Below, one piece after another: positions 1 to 10,845 of a stretch of DNA of 64,000 nt. Every line of letters starts with the position of its first letter. Within the stretch, counting starts at the first letter, position 1. The stretch is from Trichomonas vaginalis G3 (lineage: Eukaryota; Parabasalia; Trichomonadida; Trichomonadidae). The DNA lies in assembly GCF_026262505.1 (NCBI RefSeq), contig NC_067207.1:5464252-5528251 (forward strand). The letters run 5' to 3'. The position numbers and the translations under genes were made by a program. The notes under the pieces were generated by a model. It saw only the letters and a program-made list of their open reading frames with translations, ran no database searches and was not told the origin of the DNA.

Positions 1-1
1 T

Positions 2-82
2 ATCGAAGAAGTTTTTGATAATAAAGACAAGGAAAGAGATCCAGATTTTGTTGTAAGAAGGAAGAGGAAAAATGGTTTGTGA
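2..82 (+). CDS. C-terminal end of an unidentified protein (cut by window start)
   Basis: An open frame enters from the left edge and gives 26 residues before a TGA. It is rich in charged residues and ends in a basic run (RRKRK) that would suit a nuclear localisation signal or nucleic-acid contact. The product cannot be named from so short a tail. A-rich sequence with AATAAA-like words follows the stop, as expected for a trichomonad 3' end. Length is at the limit of chance, so confidence is low. Confidence 0.35.
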   Translation: MEEVFDNKDKERDPDFVVRRKRKNGL

Positions 83-299
83 AAAAAATATTTATATGAA
101 TAAAATGTGTATGATTATTGTTTATAAAAACAGTTAATAAATATGAGAAACTATTTAATTATTTGTTATATAAAGATTCGATATACAGAACAGAATGAAA
201 AAGGATAAAAAAATTAATCAGAAAGATGTAAAAGTTTGGGAGATATAAAAAATATTATAGAGATAAAATATTTCCTGAGAGATAAAAAAGTCAATGAAA

Positions 300-705
300 G
301 ATGCAACAGTGAGAGACTGATGCAACAGTGTTAATGAGATGGAATAGTGTCTGAGAGATACAATAGTATCTAACAGAAGCAAAAGTAAGTGATAGATGCA
401 ACAGTGTCTATGAGATGCAACAGTGTCTATGAGATGCAACAGTGTCTATGAGATGCAACAGTGTCTATGAGATGCAACAGTGTCTATGAGATGCAACAGT
501 GTCTATGAGATACAACAGTGTCTATGAGATGCAACAGTGTCTGAGATGCAACAGTGTCTATGAGATGCAACAGTGTCTGAGATGCAACAGTGTCTGAGAT
601 GCAACAGTGTCTGAGATGCAACAGTGTGTATGAGATGCAACAGTGTCTATGAAATAACAGTGTCTGAGATGCAACAGTGTCTATGAGATGCAATATTATC
701 TGTCA
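300..705. repeat. 19-bp minisatellite (CTATGAGATGCAACAGTGT)
   Basis: About twenty tandem units of a 19-bp word with a frequent 17-bp variant lacking TA. The outer copies are degenerate and the central ones nearly identical. Open frames across it are by-products of the repeat. The flanks (83-299 and 706-1019) are plain A+T-rich DNA with no gene seen. Confidence 0.9.
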
Positions 706-1104
706 CACATAACAATGTCTGACAGATATATCTTTCTATGATTCTAACCCTAATTACATTTTTCGTAAAAACCTATATTTAAGATTTGCAATTAACACCC
801 TTTTTTCTCTTCCAATAATGCACAAAACCAAGATTTGACATCAGATTTAAAATCTCCATCAAGTCTGCTTTCCAAATCCGCTGTCAAAACTTGAATATCT
901 CAATTAATTAATGATATTCAGATATTGCGAATAATCTTTAGGTAAAGAAGAAAATTTAGGTTGTAAAATCATATAAAAATGTAGTTAGAGAGCAAAAATT
1001 ATGTTTGAGTGGATTTCCATGTCGTAGTGGATCTAGATGTTTGAGTGGCTTTAGATGTATGAGTGGTTTTCAATGTCAGTGTGGATCAAGATGTCTGGGA
1101 ATAA

Positions 1105-1400
1105 AAGTAAGTCGTAGGTTAATATAAGTTTGATATTAATGTAAGTATGACTTAAAATGTAAGTCTCGGACGAAAGTAAGTCTGACTTGAAATGTAAGTC
1201 TCGGACGAAAGTAAGTCTGACTTGAAATGTAAGTCTCGGACGAAAGTAAGTCTGACTTGAAATGTAAGTCTCGGACGAAAGTAAGTCTGACTTGAAATGG
1301 AAGTCTGATTCTAAATGTAAGTTCTAGACTAAAGTAAGTCTGATTCTAAATATAAGTCTGATATTAAGATAAGTTTGTAACTAAAATTAAGTCTTATTCC
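1105..1400. repeat. 35-bp tandem repeat around AAGTCTCGGACGAAAGTAAG
   Basis: Four nearly perfect 35-bp units lie at about 1155-1300, with decayed units on both sides that keep the AAGTCTGA and AAGTTT core. Just upstream, 1010-1090 repeats a GAGTGG..ATGT word in degenerate form. No coding signal is seen. Confidence 0.85.
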
Positions 1401-3546
1401 AAAAGCAAATTTAATTGTATAATAAGTCTGGATCTAGAGTAAGCCTTAGTCTACAGCTATTCTGTGTCAAAAATAAGTCACGAACCATAGTAAGTTTCGG
1501 ACTAGAGTATGTCTGTAATTCGAATCATTCATATTCTTCAATTATCCCGCCAAAAAAATTATCGTCTTTTTATCATACCATAGTTTTTATCAATCTCGTT
1601 CTACTAAAAAACCTTTATATTGGTGATTTCTTTGTTAAACCCGTATTTTTTCATGTGAATCTTATTGTATAAACTCTAAAAGTTCAATTTCCGGTCGAAA
1701 AAAACTTGAAAACAATTTGCATTCGACGAGTTAAAGAGCTCTATTTATTCTAAATTTTCCAAAAAAAATTAGATTTCGTTTTTTCGCTTCAAAAAATTTT
1801 TTTTAAGTTTTAAAATTTGTAATTCAAAATTTTTTTGGAAAGATTTACGATTTTTTAATACTGCGAATGAGTTTTATTTTACATACTCTATTGATAAATC
1901 ATATTTTTGTCGAGATATAACTTTTTTTAAAAAAATTATATGCAAAGAGTGTTATAGAATTCTAGAAGGTATAGTGCATAATTTGAAGTATACTATCAAA
2001 TAAAGAAATTTTACAGTTTTTTAGTTTTATTTAGATGTACGTTATTTTAGATGGCTTCGTCGAAAACAAAGCATGTCTGTTAAGTTTATTCTTAACATGG
2101 TAAATAAAATGGCAACGAAGCCCAGTGTACTGCGTCTTATGCCGTAGTTTTTGTTATCTTCATACTCAAATACAACAAATACAAATAGATTTATTACGAA
2201 AAAACGTATAAAACAAATGATATATTTATTTCTAGACAAGTTGACGAACATGTAGCGCAACTGTATCGCTTTAGAGAACAGTTCTTCCAACACCTACTCA
2301 TTCAGTGAAAGATTTAAGAAGAACTCTTACTCGACCTTAACTACCTACGCTTTGCTTGAACAATTCCCAACGAGGTTACTATAAGGTTGCAAGTCTTGTC
2401 AAAATGTAGTATGCAATACGTTGGGGAAAAATAGATATATACGAACAAACTACTACAGTCTAGCAACTAGTCTTTAAGTGTAATGTATTTTTGCTACAAA
2501 GAGCTCATAACGAAGTCAAATTTTGCAATTTGATGTCAAAACTAGCTAGTTGTTGAATCAAATAGCGTTGTGACTTTGTATACATCACGATCTTGTGGTA
2601 TCAGAGCTGTACTGCTGCAGACTAATTCAACTAAACATGAGCAAGATTGGGATTTCTATTCTCTGGGGTGCGAGGCTCGTCCAAAGTTCAAGCAGCTACA
2701 GTGTTTTGGATCACCTAAAGAACTTTGGGAATTCAGTTATCCGTTACTACTCTTAAATTAAAGTAGAGCACTACAGCGAATCAATCGTAATGCCTAGTCT
2801 CTCCAGTAACAAGCTGATCTGCTATATTAACTTTAAAGCCAAATCGATTCACATTGTTGCTGGTAAGTCTGATTGCTTCAGATAGAGAGCATGAATTGCT
2901 TCTTTATCATCTAATCCCCATCCCCCTTGTTCCCGATTGGATGACATGGACAATTCATCTTTCTCTAATGAAACAAAATGACACTTTTTTGGCGGCTTAT
3001 TGACTCAGAAAAATTTGAGAGTTAACGAATAATTTTGGCGCCAAAAATAATTTCTCTTAATTTATTAAATTTAATATACGCACATCCATAAGTTATGCTA
3101 TTTTTTCTATTTATTTTGTTCTAAAATTCTAAATATTTTTTTTTCATAACATAAAATATGATGTCTAGTCTCATTTACATAACAACATGCCTTAGAATAG
3201 GTTTTTTATTCTTTTTGTCACTTTAAATTAAGAATAAAAAGATAATTTAAATTGAATATTTGCGATTATTCTCACTAATGCTGCTTCCTCTTTTATTAGG
3301 TAGACAACAAAAAGTTAGCCTTGGACTCCCATATCAGATTTTTGATTGGTTGCGTATATAATGAGCTGGGATTGATAGACGAAAACCCAGTGAGAAAATT
3401 TTTGACGCCAAATTTTATTTTCATTTTAAAAACATGTGTATTAAATTAAGCGAGGTAAAAAACATACTAATAACTTAGATAGATTTTATATCAATAACTA
3501 AATATAAGAAATAACTCTAATAAACAAAAGTAAACAAAATATAACT
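1401..3546. other. Intergenic, no gene supported
   Basis: Over 2 kb of A+T-rich DNA with only short open frames. It holds short homopolymer runs, a perfect TTTTGGCGCCAAAA palindrome at 3033-3046, and related TTTGGCG words at 2987-2994 and 3403-3412 (reverse). A weak LTR-like resemblance at 2570-2930 was considered and not accepted. Confidence 0.5.
3033..3046. promoter_or_regulatory. Palindromic TTTTGGCGCCAAAA, E2F-site-like
   Basis: A perfect 14-bp palindrome in otherwise A+T-rich DNA that matches the textbook E2F/DP consensus TTTSSCGC on both strands. Similar half-sites lie at 2987-2994, at 3403-3412, and at 4773-4783 just upstream of the 3547-4761 gene. Function in this organism is inferred only. 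Confidence 0.3.
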
Positions 3547-4761
3547 TCAGTGGAATAGTTCCTTGAATATCATAACGACCTTTCCAGACAGGTATCCTCC
3601 ATAGCTCGAATCCAACAGTTTCTTGTACTCAGGAAAATCTTTTTTGAAGAATTCGTTCCATTCAGGATTTGTTGCGAGAGCTTTCTTAATAACAGGGTTT
3701 TTCTTCGACTGTTCAATGAAATAGTCCATAATTTCAAAGCAGGTTGGCGATAAAACCTTGTTTTGATGACGATGAGCGATATCCATCATAATCGGCGAAT
3801 AAATGGTCACAACGACTTCTGCGTAATCGTTATCGGTCAAAGCCTTCTTTACAAAGTTCCTGAATGAAGAATGTAAAATTGTGGTCTCCTGGAATTGTAA
3901 AATTAAAACTGTAAGGTTTTGGAGTAGCATTGATCGCTTTAATGTACTAAAACATGATGGATAGAAGTCCATCATCAGTACGATAAAGTCTAATGCTGAA
4001 ACTCTGTATTGAGCTAAATAAGTCATCGGTTCTGAGAGATATTGCAATGCTTTTGGTATCAAATCACGCATCATGAACTCAGTTTCTGCCGTACATAAGG
4101 AATTAAGGGCCTTCCATTGAGCTGAAATAATAAAATCTGGCGGATTTTTAAGTCCTTGTTTAACAGCATCAATGATTTCTTGTGTACGGAATCCTGATGC
4201 GAGTAACGGGTTTGTAGCTGATTTAAAGATGATTTGATATATACAGAAAAGTTTTGTCAAAATTGGGTCAATAAATTTGTTTTCGCTTTTTGATTCATAG
4301 GAAGGATCGAAGTTATGAAGCTCTCTAGCAACGTATTCTGAATATCCCATATCCAGAAGCCATTGCTGAGACTTTTCTGCACGAGGATCACCTGTAATCG
4401 TTTCCCAAAAGTTGAAAACAGTAGGATTTCCGCAATATCTCAGGAAATGGAAGATAAATCCGAGTTCAGGTTGGGCTTCTTCTGGTGAGTTTAATAGAAA
4501 TGTCTGCGTAAGGGATGCTAATCTACCGATTGTATACTCTGGAGTAGTTTGGTCTGTTAGTAATTCAAGGGCAATATTCCGAAAGATGTCACTTTGTAAT
4601 ACAGCCTGATTTAATTCGCTTGCTCCAACTTGTAAACTTTGGAAAGCGTGGGATCCTATAACAGATTTATCATCTGATAGGGCTACTTTTAGTAAAGGGA
4701 TCGTTTTCTCCTTCAAACTGTTGGTTAGAAATAAAGCAGTACTATTTAATGATATCTTCAT
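3547..4761 (-). CDS. Alpha-helical (ARM/HEAT-like) conserved protein, 404 aa
   Basis: A complete open frame with an ATG at 4761 and good coding character. The protein is soluble, leucine-rich and almost wholly predicted helical, with repeated amphipathic helix pairs typical of armadillo/HEAT solenoids. There is no signal peptide or membrane segment. The stretch around residues 100-140 faintly recalls the SAPS family of PP6 regulatory subunits, but I would not name it so. An initiator-like TCACA lies on the minus strand at 4792-4796, about 30 nt before the ATG, next to a TTTGGCG word. It stands alone, and its role is likely as a protein-protein scaffold. Confidence 0.8.
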   Translation of the reverse strand: MKISLNSTALFLTNSLKEKTIPLLKVALSDDKSVIGSHAFQSLQVGASELNQAVLQSDIFRNIALELLTDQTTPEYTIGRLASLTQTFLLNSPEEAQPELGFIFHFLRYCGNPTVFNFWETITGDPRAEKSQQWLLDMGYSEYVARELHNFDPSYESKSENKFIDPILTKLFCIYQIIFKSATNPLLASGFRTQEIIDAVKQGLKNPPDFIISAQWKALNSLCTAETEFMMRDLIPKALQYLSEPMTYLAQYRVSALDFIVLMMDFYPSCFSTLKRSMLLQNLTVLILQFQETTILHSSFRNFVKKALTDNDYAEVVVTIYSPIMMDIAHRHQNKVLSPTCFEIMDYFIEQSKKNPVIKKALATNPEWNEFFKKDFPEYKKLLDSSYGGYLSGKVVMIFKELFH

Positions 4762-5934
4762 TTAATGTTCTCACGCCAAAAACAACAGCACTGTGAGAAA
4801 TAATAGCATCAAAGAGATAACCCCTTCGGATCATTGATTTTAATTCACTTATTTGTGCACTGAAGTTAGAAATAAATTAGTACGTATACATTTAGAATTT
4901 ATGAATCAAGAAAAAGATAATTTCGTCAATTTGTATCATCAATTAGGATTAGCCTTAATATGTAGTTGAATTATGATCCAAACAGAATTAAAATTTTTTT
5001 CAAGGCAATTTTTATGTAAAAATTTTCAGGAGGAAAATAATCCATATTTTGTGATTTTATAGGAAAAACTGCAGAAATTTTCTGATTCGATTTTGTTCCG
5101 AACAAAAATTGACAATCAAAATAAACCAACAATTTATATTGGCTTTATGATATAAAATAATTCATTTTTAAATTTCAACCGGTAGAAATCTTTTGAGTTG
5201 ATAACGATCATTTGTCTCACAAATAATAAATTTCATACAATAATTTCAAAAATCAGTTAGGATCGAATTTTTATTGGGGATCATTCAGCGTTCAGAAACA
5301 CCTATAGGGTAAAGAATGAGATCACGTACTTTTATGATTTCTTCGAAAAATGCTGTTCAATGAATAAAGTTTATGATCAATTCATCATCGCCAGCTATAT
5401 TTTCAATCAAATGGAGTATGTACTGGAATGGAAAATGAGTTTAAAATATACAATCAATCTTGATTCCATCTCAAAATTGTTTTAATTTTCCATAAATAAA
5501 AATTCTTTATTAGCCTTATCTACATTAAGGCACATTAGTTCATATCATATTATATAAACAGTTCATATAGCAATTATTGAAATATATTTATTAAATGCAG
5601 CATATATCATCATATTCAGTAATTCAGAATATACCAGCAACTGAAAGCTAATGGGAGAAGAATATACTAAACAAATACATCAATTTATTTTGCTCTTCCA
5701 TAAACAACCTCAAAAGTTAAAATCGATTCGCTTAAAATCATCACATCATCAGGTTTAATTGAATAATTAGGAAATCTACACTTCTATGTATTGGGAAGAA
5801 ATTTTTCCCAAAAAAAATTTATTTTGTTCGGACAACTTTGAAAAAAATGATCCAATCATGGAATACATTTTAGATACAGTCTTTTAATATGATTTCAAAA
5901 GCATTGAATTTTTTTGAATTTCAGAATTCTATCG
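4762..5934. other. Intergenic, nothing recognised
   Basis: About 1.2 kb of A+T-rich DNA separating two divergently oriented genes. No repeat, RNA gene or long open frame was found. Promoters of both neighbours must lie at its ends. Confidence 0.5.
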
Positions 5935-6192
5935 ATGCTCTCATCTTTCCTATCTCGCACCTTCGCTAATGAGTCAGTAATGGCCAATTTGCGCGAATCT
6001 ATTCAAAAGATTGCTCTTGATTTTCCACAGAAGAACTTCCAAGAGCATTACAAGAGATGGGCTGATAACATGTACACAGAAGGCACTGGAATCAAGGACC
6101 CAAAGAAGTTTGACGAGTTCCTCAAGATTACAAAGTCGGATATTGAGGCCCTTAAACGCCAGGTTGTCATCCAGAAGATGTACTTGGAGTAA
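5935..6192 (+). CDS. Small protein with hydrogenosome-type presequence, 85 aa
   Basis: The ATG at 5935 is preferred over the upstream TTG because trichomonad genes start at ATG with short leaders. The first 13 residues (MLSSFLSRTFANE) have the pattern of trichomonad hydrogenosomal leaders: ML start, Ser-rich, one Arg before a Phe/Ala near the likely cleavage point. The remaining roughly 70 residues are charged, helical and without Cys. They contain a KRWADNMY segment and a KPKKFDEF-like turn, and I cannot assign them to a family. A small subunit or assembly factor of a matrix complex would fit. The neighbours give no functional hint. Confidence 0.65.
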   Translation: MLSSFLSRTFANESVMANLRESIQKIALDFPQKNFQEHYKRWADNMYTEGTGIKDPKKFDEFLKITKSDIEALKRQVVIQKMYLE

Positions 6193-7540
6193 GTTATAAT
6201 ATTATGTTAATAGCACTTCAAGTTTAGAAGTAAAAGTATACTGAAAAGAAGTACTAATATATTTTCAATAATATCATTCCATTTTTTACACGATTATTAT
6301 CGATATTTTTTTTTTCTAAGTACAGGTCAATCATCAAATACAAAAGGATCTAATAACATTCAAAGATAATGTTTTATTATTTGATTGCTATTTAAGATTT
6401 CATATAGTTTTTCTTTTCATTAAATATGAAACTAGAATTCATAGTTCTTATAACGAACGATAGATATTCTTTCAGTTATTCTGCTTCAACCATTACATTG
6501 CAGCCTTGTTCTTATTGAATGAAAAAAAATTAATGAATAATCTCATTTTATTGCATAAAAGCACATGCAAAGTATTATCATCAAAGGGAAATTACGCATG
6601 AAACATTTGAATGCTTGACTTAATCTGCAATTGCATAATTATGCATTTCATATCATATATAGTTTAATAGCTTGATATAGTTAAATTATACATTCAATTT
6701 CGATTTTTACGCATGCGCTTAACTTTAAAATATATGAGATATATCATATCTATGCATTATTTTCAACAACAATAAATTATTTACAAAGAAAAATATTTTA
6801 AGGTAATTCCATATGAAGCAAATATAATAACATAAGGTTAAAACACGCTGTCGGTATATTAGACAAATCAAAATTATAATTATTAATTGATACATCTATA
6901 GAAACAATAACAATTAGCGAGACATCAATAAATATCAATGAATCTATCAATATGTTTAAATAGAACTATACGGACATTTCCAATCGATTAGTTTTCGGGT
7001 ATGATCTACAAATTTCATAGATGATACTACTTTATTCTTGAATAAATCCTCGAAACAGAAGTGCCAAGTCTTATGTTCAAGTTGAGTTATAATGACTTGT
7101 AATAAAAATGAAGAATGGAAAGTAGCAAATTTATAAAATAAAAAATAAGAAATTAAAAATAAGTGAACTTGATTACAAATCATGAGGCGATTCTATAGGC
7201 TAATAACGAGTGATTGCATTTGTTTGTTTCAATTATTTCATCAATTCTATTTTATTCAAAAAATGTCATATTATATGTCTTTTATATAAGTGAGATTAAA
7301 AATAATTTTTTCCCCTAAGCCTTGTTTTTAAATTTTGAATACAGTTTTGAATATCTTTCAAAATTTGAAGTTTAAATTTTCCTGCCTTCGACATATAAAA
7401 GTATGCTCCAAATATGGTCTAAAGTCCTAATATTGAACCGATTTTATTCTGAAAAATTGCGTAAAACTAAGTTTTTGAAGTAAAGTTCAAATATGCCATG
7501 TTCTTTAAGAATACAAGAGAATAAAGAAATGACCAGATAG
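6193..7540. other. Intergenic, nothing recognised
   Basis: Some 1.35 kb of A+T-rich sequence. A 75-codon minus-strand frame at 6956-7183 has no recognisable product and poor codon character. No repeats or RNA genes were seen. Confidence 0.5.
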
Positions 7541-7547
7541 TCACTTT
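7541..7547 (+). promoter_or_regulatory. Initiator-like TCACTTT upstream of the Myb gene
   Basis: Matches the trichomonad initiator TCA(+1)Y(T/A). It is about 100 nt before the Myb ATG, longer than the usual 5-20 nt leader, so another start site may be used. Confidence 0.3.
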
Positions 7548-7642
7548 TATTTCAATCGGTCACGATTCAATGTCAATTATTAAAATTCTATTTAAATTTC
7601 GGTTTTATTCAAATTGTTAGCAGCTTGGCAACTCTAAATTTG

Positions 7643-8515
7643 ATGTTACAGGAGGCTTCTATAGAACTAGTTACCAGATTTATTCTTGCTCAGTTTCCGC
7701 AGGTCAACTGCGAAAATCTCGATTACAACTCGCATCTTGGAACATCAATATCTAATTTCCTCCGTCTTAGGTCGAATTATGATGAGGTTGCACAACTTGC
7801 GCAATCCCTTACAGGAACCACAGAGCCCATAAAGAGACTTAAGAAGATTTTAGAAACATGCACGAAAGTCGGTTCTTCAAATGTTAAGGATCCACTTCCA
7901 GGCAAAAAGACACGTCCGTGGACTCAAATGGAAGACAATCGTCTTATTGCTGGAATTCTCAAATATGGAATTGACGCTTGGTCATCTATTTCTGACTTTG
8001 TTGGAAACGGACGTTCTCGCCCACAATGCGCACAAAGATGGGCCAGAGCACTCGATCCAAAGATCTCCAAGGATGACTGGGCGGAAGAAGAAAACGAAAA
8101 ATTACTTAAATTAATTGAAAAATACGGCGAAAAGAAATGGACACAAATTTCACTCGAAATGGGTAATCGCACAGATGTCCAATGCAGATACAGATACAAG
8201 CAGCTCAAGAGAAAAACGGTAGGGTCTATTAAACTCAGCCGCCAATCTGAGCCGGCTGTATCTAAATCTGAATTATTGGCATCATGGAATTTTGTCCCAA
8301 CAGCAACATTTTTTGGCCATGCAGCTGAAACACAGAATTTGTCGCCCATATCTTTTCCCTCGGAGAAACCCCCGATAATTGATATGGCTCCAACAAACTC
8401 TGTTCAGATGAATGCACGCTTCGCATTTGGTGATATTACTCCCGAAAACTTCTTCGATTTTGAAGAAAGCGAGTTCTCTTCGCCTTTCGAAGCTGGTATT
8501 TTTACTGTATACTAA
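7643..8515 (+). CDS. Two-repeat (R2R3-type) Myb DNA-binding protein, 290 aa
   Basis: Two consecutive Myb/SANT repeats are plain: residues about 91-140 (RPWTQMEDNRL with W-W spacing and a QCAQRW recognition helix) and 143-190 (DDWAEEENEKL, KKWTQIS, QCRYRYKQL). The N-terminal 90 residues are helical with a Leu/Arg-rich stretch, and the C-terminal 100 residues are Ser/Pro/Phe-rich and probably a regulatory tail. Trichomonads have hundreds of such factors; some in T. vaginalis bind MRE elements and control adhesin genes in response to iron. The ATG at 7643 is chosen, and the frame extends upstream only through a TTG. Expected role: nuclear transcription factor. Confidence 0.9.
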   Translation: MLQEASIELVTRFILAQFPQVNCENLDYNSHLGTSISNFLRLRSNYDEVAQLAQSLTGTTEPIKRLKKILETCTKVGSSNVKDPLPGKKTRPWTQMEDNRLIAGILKYGIDAWSSISDFVGNGRSRPQCAQRWARALDPKISKDDWAEEENEKLLKLIEKYGEKKWTQISLEMGNRTDVQCRYRYKQLKRKTVGSIKLSRQSEPAVSKSELLASWNFVPTATFFGHAAETQNLSPISFPSEKPPIIDMAPTNSVQMNARFAFGDITPENFFDFEESEFSSPFEAGIFTVY

Positions 8516-9021
8516 AACCTCCAATTTATTTATCCAATCATATACCCTTAACATCAAACCGTTCGATTAAAACCTTCGTTTTATTCTACTACATATTTGA
8601 CATTTCTTCCATAATTTAATTATCGTTTCATATTTATAGATTTTTCAATTTTTGTCTGATAAATAAATTACATAGCTCAGATATATGATAATATCAATGT
8701 TCGATTATTGGATAACAAAAATTTTACGAAAAAAAATTTTAAACAACCATGATCGAATTTTTTTATTTTGATAACAATAAGGCATACAAATTACCATTAA
8801 TAAATATTTACAAATGATGTTAAAAAGTGACAAATTAAGATTATTCATTTTTTCTCCAAGACAACAACCTTTCCTTGAATTTGAATACTTGTGATATTAA
8901 ATTATTTTTTCCAAAAACCATATGCAGCAAATTATTCGATTTCTGCTTATTTCAATTTTCATATGGAAATCAACTAGATTTTTTCATGGTTCATATGCAA
9001 CCGAATCAATATGGAATAATT
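8516..9021. other. Intergenic, nothing recognised
   Basis: About 500 bp of A+T-rich DNA downstream of the Myb gene. No feature can be supported. Confidence 0.5.
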
Positions 9022-9381
9022 TCATATTTTCTTATTAATATAAAGATCTGGGATAAGGTCATCAACTTTATCCCATGCAATATAGTATATGATGACCTTA
9101 AATTCTTCTTCTTTCATTTTAGACAGGAAGTTTTTGAATTTGAAACCTTTATAATATAGAAGCGTCACCAATTTCTCATTTTCTGGCTTGATAATGTCTG
9201 GAAATTTGTTTAGTATCTTTTGGTAAAGTTTTGCTAATAATTTAATATTTTTATCACGAATTTGGAAAATAACATCAATTAAGGAAAGCGACATTTGAAT
9301 AGATATTATGTTAGTTGCAATTAAATCTATAATTTGTGAAGATATTTGCAAAACATTAATGGAATTGACACACCATATCAT
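9022..9381 (-). pseudogene. Relic of an ankyrin/DUF3447-type N-terminal region
   Basis: A 119-codon minus-strand frame reads as protein-like: paired helices with an ENEKLVTLLYYKGF segment, followed by a short acidic end. This pattern recalls the N-terminal domain of the large trichomonad DUF3447/ankyrin family, in which helical repeats precede the ankyrins. No ankyrin part follows. The region upstream on the same strand has no clear continuation and runs into the hAT element. It is best seen as a decayed fragment; the family assignment is by eye and tentative. Confidence 0.3.
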
Positions 9382-9804
9382 TTTTGATGCTTGAGTAGGG
9401 TATCCAAATGTTTTAATTAGCTTAATATCACTAAAATTACATCCAGCTTCATTTTTTTATTATCCAAAAATTGAATGGAAAAACTTGAATCCTTTCTCAA
9501 ATTTTAGAAGTATCTAGGGTTGCAAATTTAGAAGCACAGCATAAATTTGGAAGAGAAAAAAATTCATTTTTGGAAGATTTTCTGGAAGTTAAAAGATTAT
9601 ATGAATATTCATTTGTTGTTAAGATATATATGATATGTAATGCTTGTTCATATAAGGGTTTCGTTTTGCTAAAATTGTCACTTTTATAGCATATTTGTTT
9701 TTGGATGTTTTGCGAAACCAAAAAAAAAACTATGATATACAATGTGTGTGTAAAGAAAATACTTTATTTACTCGTTAAAAAATCATTTGGTATTGATCAA
9801 GTTA

Positions 9805-10845
9805 TTTTTTCTGGATAAAATATTATATGGATAATTGGATAGAAAATATGTTGCATGCTAAGTTCGGTCAACGATAGAAATTGAGTGGAAATTAATCGTC
9901 GAGGAAGTACGATTATGTAAAGTAAAAAAATGTTGTGGGATTTTTAATATTATATATTATTTTATAATAAAATTTTTTGAGTCATTTTAAGAAGCACATA
10001 TAATTTTTTGAATTTAAAAATTAAAGTAGTGTCAAACGAATTTATCACTTAATTTAATACTCAGATTTCTTAAAATTAATGAAAAAAGGTTTTCTGAGAA
10101 CTTTTGAGAATGGTTTTCAAATTCCATTATTGAAAATATATAGGTATTGTATGAAATTCAAACTCTATATTTATTAAAATTCTAAATTTTTAATAAAATA
10201 ACTTTTCAGAGGAATATGATTTTGAATGGTTGATTAATAAGTATAAAAATGTCTACGATTTTAAGGAGGGAATTGTTCCTTATGAGGTATACATCATAAC
10301 TATATACCTCATAAGGAACAATTCCCTCTTGATAGCTGGGAAACTTTCTCTGAATAACTTATCATTTGGAGAAAGTTTCCCAGCTATCTATTAGAAACTA
10401 AAGGCTGTGAGGCACTAATATATAATCAGTGCCTCATAGCCTTTAGTTTCTTATTAAAAACGAGAAAACTTGTTCGAAATGATAAACAATTTCGAACAAG
10501 TTTTCTCGTTTTAAGGAGGGAATTGTTCCTTATGAGGTATACATCATAACTATATACCTCATAAGGAACAATTCCCTCTTGATATCCTGGATATTTTTGA
10601 ATATATTTTTTTAATTAAAGTTCTCAAAAGTATTATCAAAAGTGATTTTTAAAAAATATCTCCAATTAATTAACTAATTAAAAGTATTATATTTTTAAAA
10701 TTAAATAGTTTTTCAATGTTTTTGAAGGAATTGAGATACTTCCCACGACAATAAAATTGAGAGGTTTACATTATGACTGATCTTAGCATGCAAAAAATAC
10801 AATTATATAATCTTGTACCTGGTTTAATTAAGCTAATTGTCATCA
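9805..10845. mobile_element. Nested inverted-repeat (foldback-like) element
   Basis: Diverged inverted repeats bracket the hairpin array. The best parts are 9851-9870 against 10774-10793 (TGCATGCTAAG..TC.GTCA, two differences) and 9893-9908 against 10738-10751 (GTCG..GGAAGTA). Weaker similarity extends outward for about 50 bp. The arms lie off-centre within the hAT element, so they are not its own subterminal repeats. No target duplication was found and the exact ends are uncertain. No coding capacity is seen. Confidence 0.5.
10259..10584. ncRNA. Array of five consecutive hairpins
   Basis: Five hairpins lie head to tail with almost no spacer. Arms are: 10266-10291/10303-10328 (26 bp perfect, loop 11); 10331-10350/10369-10388 (20 bp perfect, loop 18); 10393-10416/10428-10451 (24 bp with one G.U, loop 11); 10457-10480/10489-10512 (24 bp perfect, loop 8); and 10516-10541/10553-10578, an exact copy of the first. 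The first and last form a 76-bp direct repeat with a 250-bp period (10259-10334, 10509-10584). The stems differ in sequence from one another. Transcription is not shown, so calling it an RNA is inference. It could instead act as DNA cruciforms. Confidence 0.5.

Noticed and set aside
218-693. Minus-strand frames of about 70 codons across the 19-bp repeat
   Set aside because: They are translations of the minisatellite with His/Cys/Ser repetition and have no independent support.
2042-2930. Weak resemblance to retroelement RNase H segments and a TGGTATCAGAGC primer-site-like word at about 2597
   Set aside because: The matches are very short, point in conflicting directions, and no long terminal repeats are present. 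Too weak to call an LTR element.
6180-6200. GTAAGT at the end of the small hydrogenosome-type gene as an intron donor
   Set aside because: Trichomonad introns use GTAYGT and a fixed ACTAACACACAG acceptor. Neither is present, and the TAA stop is in frame.
10259-10584. CRISPR-like or integron-like array
   Set aside because: There is no constant repeat with variable spacers, and the genome is eukaryotic. The structure is a series of different hairpins.
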